The notes beneath the pieces are model-generated. The model saw only the letters and a program-made list of their open reading frames with translations. It searched no databases and was not told the origin of the DNA. From UMGS1370 sp963557065 (GTDB lineage: Bacteria > Bacillota > Clostridia > Lachnospirales > Lachnospiraceae), in assembly GCA_963557065.1 (NCBI GenBank), contig CAUWCT010000092.1, forward strand, positions 1-7,654: DNA of 7,654 nt. Reading direction: 5' to 3'. The position numbers and the translations under genes are program-made. Shown piece by piece: positions 1 through 5,266 of the stretch. How positions within the stretch are numbered: the stretch's first letter is position 1; each line of letters opens with the position of its first letter.

Positions 1-12
1 GGACGCCAGACG

Positions 13-41
13 CTTCTTGTCCGCTGCAAGCGGGCAAGAAG
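13..41. repeat. 12-bp stem-loop at the window edge
   Basis: CTTCTTGTCCGC (13-24) pairs with GCGGGCAAGAAG (30-41) around a 5-base loop TGCAA; all 12 positions pair, one as G-U. No T-run follows on either strand, so it is not a standard intrinsic terminator. Only six bases separate it from the 14-base motif at 48-61 that recurs at 2057-2070, so both may belong to one intergenic repeat element. A second, weaker inverted repeat, TTACCAA (58-64) with TTGGTAA (78-84), lies to its right. No gene is visible in 1-110. The function is unknown. Confidence 0.6.
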
Positions 42-47
42 ATGCAA

Positions 48-61
48 GGCTGAACTGTTAC
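48..61 (+). repeat. 14-base motif, copy 1 (direct repeat with 2057-2070)
   Basis: GGCTGAACTGTTAC occurs here and, identical and in the same orientation, at 2057-2070. Including upstream bases, the match is GCA-x-GGCTGAACTGTTAC with one mismatch over 18 bases. This copy lies downstream of the amidase terminator. The two copies enclose the amidase and the three-gene cassette. By rough reckoning a 14-base match somewhere in a window this size is not very rare by chance, so the two-copy status alone is suggestive rather than proof. Confidence 0.4.
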
Positions 62-110
62 CAATTTTATCCTGTGGTTGGTAATGACATCGTAATTATA
101 GCATTTGGGC

Positions 111-141
111 AAAAAAAAGAAAAGGGCTAGTACACAGCCCT
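111..141 (-). terminator. Intrinsic terminator of the amidase gene
   Basis: Read on the minus strand, AGGGCT (141-136), a 7-base loop and AGCCCT (128-123) form a perfect 6-bp stem that can be lengthened with A-U and G-U pairs. It is followed by TTTTC and a run of eight T (118-111). The stop codon TAG (129-127) lies within loop and stem, so the terminator overlaps the 3' end of the gene. Confidence 0.85.
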
Positions 142-912
142 CTCCTTTACCATCATGGTAGGATAACCATACTGGCGAAGTTTCTGCTCCATCGCCGCCG
201 CATTATCCATGTTTAAAAATGCTCCGACCCGCACCTGATACCATGGTTCCTGATATACCAGAAAAGCCGGAAATCCCTGGGATTTTAACTGTTTTTCCTG
301 TTCTGCGGCAAACCGCCGATCCTGATAAGCACCTACCTGTATCTGATAATATTCCGGCACTGCTGCCTCCTGTTCCCGGATTGTCTTTAAGATGCCCTGG
401 GCGATTGCGCTGGCAACTGCATCGAATTTTTCATCAAAAATCTGATTATCCCGGTCATTGTCAATAAATCCTGCTTCCACCAAAACACCTGGCATCTGGG
501 TCTTCCGAAGAACGGCAAGACCCGGCCGTTCCTGAATTCCCAGGTTGGCGTATCCGGTCAAATCTGCCAGAGACTCATTGATATTTTCTGCCAGCAGATG
601 ACGGATTCCTGAATCTTCATATACTAACGACTGCACCCCGGATGCCGTATTGGGCTGGGGCATGGCATTGCGGTGAAGAGAGACAAATAAATCAGCCCCG
701 GATCGGTTGGCAATCTCTGCCTTTTCATAGGGACTGTCATACACATCCCGAACTCTGGTAAGGAGTACGTTCACTCCATTTCTTTCTAAAATCCTTCCCA
801 CTGCCAGGGCCAGACGAAGGGTATCGTCTTTTTCCTTTCTCCCCTCATAAATTGCGCCAGGCTCTGCTCCCCCATGACCGGGATCCAGTATGACTGTTTT
901 TTGCTGTTCCAA
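127..912 (-). CDS. N-acetylmuramoyl-L-alanine amidase with C-terminal SPOR domain (CwlC-like)
   Basis: A zinc-dependent peptidoglycan amidase (Amidase_3 family) that would cut the bond between N-acetylmuramic acid and the stem peptide. The start motif DPGHGG carries zinc ligand H13; E27 (in RKEKDD) and H80 (in SLHRNA) fit the other two ligands, and E146 in LVEAGFIDN fits the catalytic glutamate. Residues about 188-257 form a SPOR peptidoglycan-binding domain with two YxxQVGA-type half repeats (YYQIQVGAY and WYQVRVGAF). There is no signal peptide: the catalytic domain begins almost at residue 5. Length (261 aa), order of domains and lack of a signal match Bacillus subtilis CwlC, a mother-cell lysis enzyme of sporulation; that role is inferred here. 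The start is TTG (912-910), preceded by a perfect AGGAGG with 7 bases of spacing. It is a single gene with its own terminator. I saw no convincing sporulation sigma-factor promoter in the 80 bases upstream. Confidence 0.93.
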   Translation of the reverse strand: MEQQKTVILDPGHGGAEPGAIYEGRKEKDDTLRLALAVGRILERNGVNVLLTRVRDVYDSPYEKAEIANRSGADLFVSLHRNAMPQPNTASGVQSLVYEDSGIRHLLAENINESLADLTGYANLGIQERPGLAVLRKTQMPGVLVEAGFIDNDRDNQIFDEKFDAVASAIAQGILKTIREQEAAVPEYYQIQVGAYQDRRFAAEQEKQLKSQGFPAFLVYQEPWYQVRVGAFLNMDNAAAMEQKLRQYGYPTMMVKERAVY

Positions 913-992
913 CTGTCCGCCTCCTAGAAAGCTTCTCTTGTTATTCTATTCAGGCGGGAGGGGAAATGATACCATGTGTGTTTAAAAACCTG

Positions 993-1292
993 TCATTGAT
1001 CCTGTATTTCTTTTGCAATACCGAAAAAGCCTTCTCCACTATAAGAAGCCCATTTTAAATACATCTCTTGATAATTCTGCTTTATAAATTCTTGAATTAT
1101 ACGTAATTCCCTGTCTTTAAGAATTCCTCTATTCTGTAAAAATGTATCTCCATTCTCTTTTACAAAAAGTTTAGCTGATCCTGATTCTGTTAATTTTCTA
1201 TCGCTTGCATGAACATGCATACATTCAATTATACAATGAGATGTAAAATATAGGTAATAACCTGCAACCTTAAACTCATAATACTTTGGCAT
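993..1292 (-). CDS. Small protein, probable DUF4160 family
   Basis: A 99-residue soluble protein of unknown function, last of three tightly packed genes. The motif CMHVHAS (residues 24-30), the stretch AKLFVKENGD (40-49) and the helical C-terminal part DRELRIIQEFIKQN...LKW (60-81) match my memory of DUF4160, whose members have an HxHV segment, then an acidic strand, then an E/K-rich helix ending in a W. Start ATG (1292-1290) is preceded by GGAGG with 6 bases of spacing and lies 1 base after the TGA of the upstream gene, so the two are translationally coupled. DUF4160 genes often sit beside DUF2442-like genes and toxin-antitoxin-like roles have been suggested, but none is shown here. The gene is strongly AT-rich (15 G+C of 60 bases in 1081-1140). 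No clear terminator follows before the amidase gene 80 bases on. Confidence 0.8.
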   Translation of the reverse strand: MPKYYEFKVAGYYLYFTSHCIIECMHVHASDRKLTESGSAKLFVKENGDTFLQNRGILKDRELRIIQEFIKQNYQEMYLKWASYSGEGFFGIAKEIQDQ

Positions 1293-1293
1293 C

Positions 1294-1515
1294 TCATTCC
1301 TCCATAAACTTTTTATTTTTCTTGAAATAGTTTTTTACAATTTCTAATTCTATATCATCCATACTTGTCTCAAGAATTTCTCCATTTACAGAAAAAACCG
1401 CCGCCCTATCAGGACGATTTAAATTGAGCACCCGATAACTACTTCCATTGTGAGTAAATGCATATCCATTTACAACTACATCTGCTTCATCTGCTACCTT
1501 TATGATATCAATCAT
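1294..1515 (-). CDS. Small conserved-type hypothetical protein (73 aa)
   Basis: Middle gene of the AT-rich trio. I do not recognise a named domain with certainty. The protein is acidic with no membrane segment or signal peptide: an N-terminal half with predicted short strands (VVVNGYAFTHNGSSYRVLNL), then residues 33-52 with the pattern RPDRAAVFSVNGEILETSMD, and a C-terminal helix (DDIELEIVKNYFKKNKKFMEE). It looks like a small alpha/beta fold of the kind found in phage- and toxin-antitoxin-like gene pairs, which is only an impression. Start ATG (1515-1513) lies inside the end of the upstream gene (8-base overlap) with GAGGGTGG before it, and it stops 1 base before the next gene, so all three are probably made together in fixed ratio. 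Confidence 0.75.
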   Translation of the reverse strand: MIDIIKVADEADVVVNGYAFTHNGSSYRVLNLNRPDRAAVFSVNGEILETSMDDIELEIVKNYFKKNKKFMEE

Positions 1516-1789
1516 ATGCCACCCTCACTTTCTTTATTGGCGCTAAAAACTCTTCTGCGTCAAAATACAAATTTTTTAAAATAGGAACTAAATCTATATA
1601 CTCTTCTTCTGCTTTATCATTATGGCTATATTTTGCTGTTACCACTAAATAGCCATGATCCCACTCTTTCACATTGATATACCGTTCTAATGAATATGGA
1701 GATTTGAAACGAATCCTGTCATTTCCAAATCTGAAAACTGTGTAATTTTCTTCACTGCTTAATATAGCCTCTTGCTGCACTTTCCTCAT
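1508..1789 (-). CDS. Small conserved-type hypothetical protein (90-93 aa), first gene of trio
   Basis: I do not firmly recognise this family. The sequence shows strands (NYTVFRFGNDRIRF), a conserved-looking SPYSLERY (residues 30-37), WDHGYLVVTAKYSH (43-56), then EEYIDLVPILKNLYFDAEEFL and a final strand IKKVRVAYD. The EYIDL...FL...KKVRV end resembles the DUF2442-like partner often found beside DUF4160, which fits the third gene, but this is inference. No signal peptide or membrane segment is seen. The start is uncertain: the ATG at 1789-1787 follows AGGGGG directly with almost no spacing, whereas GTG at 1780-1778 (codon 4) lies 9 bases after the same AGGGGG and is better placed. The TGA (1510-1508) overlaps the next gene by 8 bases. 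Composition is very AT-rich (13 G+C of 60 in 1561-1620), unlike the amidase (34 of 60 in 481-540). Confidence 0.75.
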   Translation of the reverse strand: MRKVQQEAILSSEENYTVFRFGNDRIRFKSPYSLERYINVKEWDHGYLVVTAKYSHNDKAEEEYIDLVPILKNLYFDAEEFLAPIKKVRVAYD

Positions 1790-1792
1790 CCC

Positions 1793-1821
1793 CCTATGAA
1801 ACTTTTATTTTTTCCTGTCAA
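1793..1821 (-). promoter_or_regulatory. Possible promoter of the three-gene cassette
   Basis: On the minus strand a perfect -35 TTGACA (1821-1816) is followed, after 17 bases, by CATAGG (1798-1793), a poor -10 with three of six matches. Transcription from it would begin almost at the first ATG, giving a leaderless or nearly leaderless message. The perfect -35 makes it worth listing; the weak -10 keeps confidence low. Confidence 0.25.
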
Positions 1822-1886
1822 ATTTTCATCATGGTTATTTTTCATTCAATACGGTCAGAGGCGTGTTGCCCCTATACACAGATGCT

Positions 1887-1927
1887 AAAGATAGAAAATA
1901 GCCGCCACTGCTGCGAATCGTGGCGGC
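1887..1927 (-). terminator. Terminator hairpin of the putative small RNA
   Basis: On the minus strand GCCGCCAC (1927-1920) pairs perfectly with GTGGCGGC (1908-1901) around an 11-base loop, followed by TATTTTCTATCTTT (1900-1887). On the plus strand the same stem is followed by a second hairpin (1930-1944) and a run of seven T at 1956-1962, so it could also act, less well, in the other direction. Confidence 0.6.
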
Positions 1928-1994
1928 ATACCGTTTATAACGGTGTAGTTTATTGTTTTTTTAATAGGACCGCTTCTGTGCTTTCCCTTTTTCT
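1887..1994 (-). ncRNA. Putative small regulatory RNA (about 108 nt)
   Basis: A complete small transcription unit lies in a gene-free stretch: a near-consensus promoter (2029-2001), a predicted start near 1994, a short hairpin ACCGTT-ATA-AACGGT (1944-1930), and a strong terminator hairpin (1927-1901) followed by a U-rich tail. No credible protein is encoded; the only ATG frame within it gives 14 residues (MPPRFAAVAAIFYL) and lacks a good ribosome site. Size, layout and the GCCGCCAC/GTGGCGGC terminator recall antisense RNAs of type I toxin-antitoxin loci in Bacillota, in which the toxin gene lies on the opposite strand and overlaps the RNA's 3' part. I found no hydrophobic toxin peptide on the plus strand, so this may be an orphan or a different kind of RNA. 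Readthrough would enter the three-gene cassette. Confidence 0.45.
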
Positions 1995-2000
1995 GTCCTC

Positions 2001-2029
2001 AATATATCACACTTGGAATACCGTTTCAA
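2001..2029 (-). promoter_or_regulatory. Strong sigma-A-type promoter driving the putative small RNA
   Basis: On the minus strand TTGAAA (2029-2024), a 17-base spacer and TATATT (2006-2001) form a near-consensus promoter. The bases TGA just before the -10 give an extended -10. It lies 38 bases beyond the stop codon of the DUF2264 gene and points left. It is the best-formed promoter I see in the window and has no protein gene close behind it, which supports a small RNA. Confidence 0.65.
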
Positions 2030-2056
2030 GCGTTTTTTCTACCTGAATCTTCGCAT

Positions 2057-2070
2057 GGCTGAACTGTTAC
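2057..2070 (+). repeat. 14-base motif, copy 2 (direct repeat with 48-61)
   Basis: GGCTGAACTGTTAC, identical to 48-61. This copy covers the TAA stop codon (2069-2067) and the first bases after the DUF2264 gene, so on the minus strand the motif begins at the stop codon as TAACAGTTCAGCC. No hairpin like that at 13-41 stands beside it, and I found no intrinsic terminator for the enzyme operon here. Confidence 0.4.
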
Positions 2071-3773
2071 TCTGTAAATTCTGTTTCGATTATTTGTTCT
2101 CCCGGATGAATCTGGTATTTTATACATGGAATCCATGTCTGGGGATATAGCAGGTTCGTATTGGGGCTGGCATTAATCACAGCAGGTTCTCCCGTTCCCT
2201 TTACCAAATAGGCATATCCATTCCTTACCAGTTTTATTTGATTTTCTGCATCCCCATTTCCGTTTCCGCAGATCTCCACATCTGTTCCCTCTTTTGGAAT
2301 CGCCCATCCGCAGTCGTATGCCTCGCATGCAATGGTACTGCGGATGTTGTGAATCCTCTTGTGTCCGCCTGAGATGATTTGTATTCTGGTTTCTATCCGG
2401 AGCGCTTCCCCGGCAGACCACTCAGTCACCAGGTTTCCATCTTTTATACCGGATTTTTTAGTCCGCTCTTTCACATGAATCCGGTTATCGTATGCAAATG
2501 CCAGCATATGATCCGGAGCGGCTTCTTCCAGAGAATAAAGGGAACGGGAAACACTGAATGCATATTGGCTGGAGTACAGAAATTTTGAATATTTTTCCTC
2601 TGTATGCACATGCTGATGAGGCATTTTCCGCCCTGTCACATACGCGTATATGTGTCCATTTATTTTCTGCATCAGCATATCTCCATTAGAAATCACTCTC
2701 GGCTCCTTCCATTCAGGGAGAGGCGCCGATTCCATGGACCAAAATGGATACTCCTTTGGAAGGCTTAAACATGCAAAGGCTTTCATTGCCCAGTAGGGAG
2801 AGCCAGGTGCATTGTATTGTTCCGACATCAGCAGATTGGGATAGCCATATCCGATAGTCAGAAGATCGGCGTGATCAAAGATAGGCTGCTTCATCCAGAA
2901 CTGCAGATGTCTCTCAATCAATCCTTTCATCACCGGGAAGGGAAGCGCTTCTACCTCTGCTGCCGCGCACATGGAGAAAAAGGAAACCTGTGCAAAGCGG
3001 TAGGTGAGAGAACGTCCATATGCCAGTGCAGAGCCGTCTTCTGAAAACCAGGTAATAAATTCCTTTGCAAATATACAGGCTCTTTCCCGATAAATGCGGC
3101 ACTGTTTGGGATCTTCCTTCTGCATCAGACGCAGATAAATCAAGCTGTAGTAATGAAAAGCAAAGGATATGTAATAATCTTTCTGGCCGTTTTGTCCATC
3201 TACATACCATCCATTTCCTTCATAGCAGGACTCAATATAGTCAATGCTTTCCTTTATGCCTGTCTCGCTGTAGCGCTTTCCTCTGGCCTTTAATGCCAGA
3301 TTTACCAATATCTTAAAAAACAGCCAGTTGCAGGGCGGAAGTTTATAATGATTAATCTCATACAGCCAGTTCGCCGCCTGATCCTGTTCCCTTTTTGAAA
3401 GTGGGTCCCATAATACTTCCGGTGTAAATAAAAGTCCGTATGCAAGAGCAGCCATCTCTACAAATCTCTGATCAATGTCCTGAAATCCTCCCCAATAGTC
3501 CTGACTGTCCGGATCTGTCCCTGCCGCCAGTCCCCTGGCATACAACTTTCCAAACTCTTCCCGTTCTCCTCCTCCGGCCCAGTAAGGGACCAGCGCCCAA
3601 AGGGGTCTGGCAAACCCTTCTGCCCCCGCTGCTTTTTTATCATATACAGCCGCGGTTACTCCCAGATCCACCTGTGCTTTTCCCTCTGAATAAAATGGGA
3701 TTAATGGTCTGAGAATGGCAAGCATCAGTTCTTCAAAGTCTTTTTTGCAAGAAAATTTCCATTCCTGTTTCAT
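2067..3773 (-). CDS. DUF2264 family protein (putative carbohydrate-processing enzyme)
   Basis: A 568-residue cytoplasmic protein of the DUF2264 family. Clear family blocks are AGAEGFARPLW (residues 49-59), LWDPLS (121-126), NWLFFKILVN (149-158), GWYVDGQNGQKDYY (188-201), GRSLTYRFAQ (253-262) and TIGYGYPNLLMSEQYNAPGSPYW (306-328). The N-terminal two thirds look all-helical, as expected of an (alpha/alpha)6 toroid like those of GH88/GH105 and heparinase II/III; residues after about 345 look beta-rich, including HQHVHTEEKYSKFLYSSQYAF. No signal peptide is present. The reaction is not settled from sequence; the GH88 gene 38 bases upstream suggests it acts on uronic-acid oligosaccharides. I chose ATG (3773-3771), with purine-rich AAGGGAAAGGG before it, over a TTG 45 bases upstream (3818) that overlaps the GH88 gene and has no ribosome site. 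No internal break is seen. Confidence 0.9.
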   Translation of the reverse strand: MKQEWKFSCKKDFEELMLAILRPLIPFYSEGKAQVDLGVTAAVYDKKAAGAEGFARPLWALVPYWAGGGEREEFGKLYARGLAAGTDPDSQDYWGGFQDIDQRFVEMAALAYGLLFTPEVLWDPLSKREQDQAANWLYEINHYKLPPCNWLFFKILVNLALKARGKRYSETGIKESIDYIESCYEGNGWYVDGQNGQKDYYISFAFHYYSLIYLRLMQKEDPKQCRIYRERACIFAKEFITWFSEDGSALAYGRSLTYRFAQVSFFSMCAAAEVEALPFPVMKGLIERHLQFWMKQPIFDHADLLTIGYGYPNLLMSEQYNAPGSPYWAMKAFACLSLPKEYPFWSMESAPLPEWKEPRVISNGDMLMQKINGHIYAYVTGRKMPHQHVHTEEKYSKFLYSSQYAFSVSRSLYSLEEAAPDHMLAFAYDNRIHVKERTKKSGIKDGNLVTEWSAGEALRIETRIQIISGGHKRIHNIRSTIACEAYDCGWAIPKEGTDVEICGNGNGDAENQIKLVRNGYAYLVKGTGEPAVINASPNTNLLYPQTWIPCIKYQIHPGEQIIETEFTE

Positions 3774-3811
3774 TGTTTTCCCTTTCCCTTCTGCTCCCGG
3801 ATAAGCAGAGA

Positions 3812-4945
3812 CTACCAAAACAATCTGTCTTTACCGGCCAGTTTCAAGAGCGCCTCCAAAAGAAAATAATCTGCATAGATCAGATCGGTCTGCTGCTTTT
3901 TTTGTCCATGATATGCCACACAGCAGTTTTGTACAATCCCATCTTCCTCTTTATTCCAATTACAGCATGTTTCTGCAAGCGCCTGAATCATCTCCTCTGC
4001 AAAACTGCGGTATAACCCCTTTTCTGCTTCCGGCACATGTTCTGCAATTTCCAAAAGTCCGGAGGCGGCGCATGCCCCGGCAGACGCATCATAAATGACA
4101 GGTTCCTGGGGCTGTCTGAAATCACACAGCGGAACGTTTCCCGTCCGCGCACAGTTTGCCATAAAATAATGGGCGGTCTTTTTGGCTGTATCCAAATACC
4201 TCTTATCCCCTGTATAGCGGTAACTCAATGCAAATCCATACAAGATCCATGCCTGTCCTCTGGACCAGGAAGAATTTTCTGAATATCCCTGTCCTCCCAA
4301 AATCCGCTTTAATTCACCTGTCATTGGTTCCAGTTCTGCAATATGCCCGCAGGAACCGTCCTCCCGCACCAGGGTCCTCATTACCGTATCTGCATGGCGC
4401 TTTGCCACATAGTAAAAGCGGGTATCCTCAACCTCCTTGGAAGCCCAGTAAAGCAGAGGGATATTCATCATAGAGTCCACAATAATCCATCCCGTACAGT
4501 CCTCTCCGGGCTCTACGCATTCCGGATTCCACGCCCTGATATACTGCCCCTCCGGGTGATAACGTCCCGCCAGGACGCTGGCTGCCAAAAGCCCTCTGCT
4601 TCTTGCTTCTTCATTTCCGGTCAGCCGGTAATCTGCCACAGCGCTATGGAGCCACATAAACCCCACATCATGGTGCAGTCCATTAAAGCCATAAAGGGCT
4701 TTATCCAGTTTTTTTTCAATTTGTTCTGCACTTTCACGATATTTGCCGTCTCCTGTCAGCAGATACAGTTTCCACAAAATCCCCGGCCAAAATCCATTTG
4801 TCCACCAGTAAATGTCTTTTTGCGCATAGTCTGTCCCATATATTCCATTTTCACTCCAATAGGGGATCTGATCCTTTACCCGCATGTGTTCTGCTTCCAG
4901 TTTGCACTCCATTTTTTTTAACAGCTGCTGTACCCATTCCTGCAT
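3812..4945 (-). CDS. Glycoside hydrolase family 88, unsaturated beta-glucuronyl hydrolase
   Basis: A 377-residue (alpha/alpha)6-barrel enzyme that removes the 4,5-unsaturated uronic acid left at the non-reducing end of oligosaccharides by polysaccharide lyases (glycosaminoglycans, gellan, xanthan and similar). Family blocks are WTNGFWPGILWKLY (48-61), HHDVGFM (91-97), IRAWN (136-140), VDSMMNIPLLYWA (156-168), SWSRGQAWILYGFALSYR (near 230-247) and IYADYFLLEALL near the C-terminus. D93 and D157 match the two catalytic aspartates known from Bacillus sp. GL1 UGL (Asp88 and Asp149). It has no signal peptide, so the substrate must be imported, in line with the divergent sugar transporter. Start ATG (4945-4943) has AAAGGAG 8 bases upstream. 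It is first in an operon with the DUF2264 gene. GH105 was considered, but the HHDVGFM and D-S-MMN-PLLYWA blocks favour GH88. Exact substrate cannot be told from sequence. Confidence 0.92.
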   Translation of the reverse strand: MQEWVQQLLKKMECKLEAEHMRVKDQIPYWSENGIYGTDYAQKDIYWWTNGFWPGILWKLYLLTGDGKYRESAEQIEKKLDKALYGFNGLHHDVGFMWLHSAVADYRLTGNEEARSRGLLAASVLAGRYHPEGQYIRAWNPECVEPGEDCTGWIIVDSMMNIPLLYWASKEVEDTRFYYVAKRHADTVMRTLVREDGSCGHIAELEPMTGELKRILGGQGYSENSSWSRGQAWILYGFALSYRYTGDKRYLDTAKKTAHYFMANCARTGNVPLCDFRQPQEPVIYDASAGACAASGLLEIAEHVPEAEKGLYRSFAEEMIQALAETCCNWNKEEDGIVQNCCVAYHGQKKQQTDLIYADYFLLEALLKLAGKDRLFW

Positions 4946-4982
4946 CGTTCATTCTCCTTTTTCAGATATTTTTTATGATCCG

Positions 4983-5001
4983 TCAGAACCTTTTGTTCTG
5001 A
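4983..5001. promoter_or_regulatory. Palindrome near the GH88 transcript start, candidate operator
   Basis: TCAGAAC (4983-4989) and GTTCTGA (4995-5001) form a perfect 7-bp inverted repeat with a 5-base centre. It begins four bases downstream of a leftward TATACT -10 (5011-5006), so it would cover the transcription start of the GH88-DUF2264 operon. This is a typical place for a repressor such as a LacI- or GntR-type protein; the identity of any regulator is unknown. It could also fold as a hairpin in the 5' leader. Confidence 0.45.
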
Positions 5002-5005
5002 TTCC

Positions 5006-5011
5006 AGTATA
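5006..5011 (-). promoter_or_regulatory. Probable -10 element for the GH88-DUF2264 operon
   Basis: TATACT on the minus strand, about 60 bases upstream of the GH88 start codon. The bases at the -35 position are a T-run with no good match, which suggests activator dependence or a weak promoter. A second possible leftward -10, TATAGT (5053-5048), also lacks a good -35. Confidence 0.4.
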
Positions 5012-5093
5012 ACGAAAAACCTTTCAAAAAAAAATGGAGAATTTCCTACTATAATGTATGATTTTTCACTTATTCGCTTTATCCAGGTGCTTA

Positions 5094-5121
5094 TTTTACA
5101 TCATTTTACATATTTTTACAT
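5094..5121. repeat. Three TTTTACAT direct repeats with exact 10-base period
   Basis: TTTTACAT occurs at 5094-5101, 5104-5111 and 5114-5121, each shifted by exactly 10 bases, close to one DNA turn, so all copies face the same side of the helix. The third copy touches the -35 of a candidate rightward promoter. The pattern TTTACA-N4-TTTACA-N4-TTTACA is like half-sites of OmpR/PhoB-type response regulators; an AraC/YesN-type activator is another possibility. The site may serve both directions of the divergent locus. The role is inferred from position and spacing. Confidence 0.55.
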
Positions 5122-5148
5122 GGACTCTTATTTTTTTATTTGTATAAT
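5121..5148 (+). promoter_or_regulatory. Candidate upstream promoter (P1) for the transport operon
   Basis: A perfect -10 TATAAT (5143-5148) lies 16 bases after TGGACT (5121-5126), which matches four of six -35 bases. The triple repeat directly abuts and overlaps this -35 by one base, the usual position of an activator that contacts RNA polymerase. The leader to the binding-protein gene would be about 110 bases. Confidence 0.4.
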
Positions 5149-5156
5149 TCAAATAA
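5136..5156. repeat. Inverted repeat spanning the TATAAT of P1
   Basis: TTATTTG (5136-5142) and CAAATAA (5150-5156) are perfect inverted arms with a 7-base AT-rich centre that contains the -10. It could be a repressor site blocking P1 or a chance product of AT-rich sequence. Confidence 0.3.
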
Positions 5157-5204
5157 TTCCATTATATTAACAGATGTTCCATTTTTTATTTTGCTCCCTT
5201 CCCC

Positions 5205-5210
5205 TATAAT
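5205..5210 (+). promoter_or_regulatory. Candidate downstream promoter (P2) -10 for the transport operon
   Basis: A perfect TATAAT 57 bases before the binding-protein start codon. The corresponding -35 region (5181-5188) is only a T-run without a clear hexamer. A start near 5217 would give a leader of about 50 bases ending in AAAGGA before the ATG. Confidence 0.45.
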
Positions 5211-5266
5211 AAAGCCATCTTAGCACCAGCAAACGTGCAAAAACAAACCAAGAAAGGAACAACACT

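Noticed and set aside
1831..2046. 71-codon plus-strand reading frame
   Set aside because: It runs antisense through the small-RNA hairpins and promoter, has no good ribosome site, and its residues (many C, H, W) look like a shadow of structured RNA sequence.
48..2070. Segment between the 14-base repeats as a defined mobile element
   Set aside because: No transposase, integrase or terminal inverted repeats are present; the direct repeats alone do not support it.
3774..3818. TTG start adding 15 residues to the DUF2264 protein
   Set aside because: No ribosome site, overlaps the GH88 stop, and the added residues are low-complexity; ATG 3773 has a purine-rich site.
4343..4921. 192-codon plus-strand reading frame opposite GH88
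   Set aside because: The minus strand carries a full GH88 protein with all family motifs; the plus frame resembles nothing known and is a shadow.
5228..5241. Possible CcpA catabolite (cre) site, AGCAAACGTGCAAA
   Set aside because: The core AAnCG is present but three defining positions of the consensus differ, and it lies in the leader; too weak to annotate.
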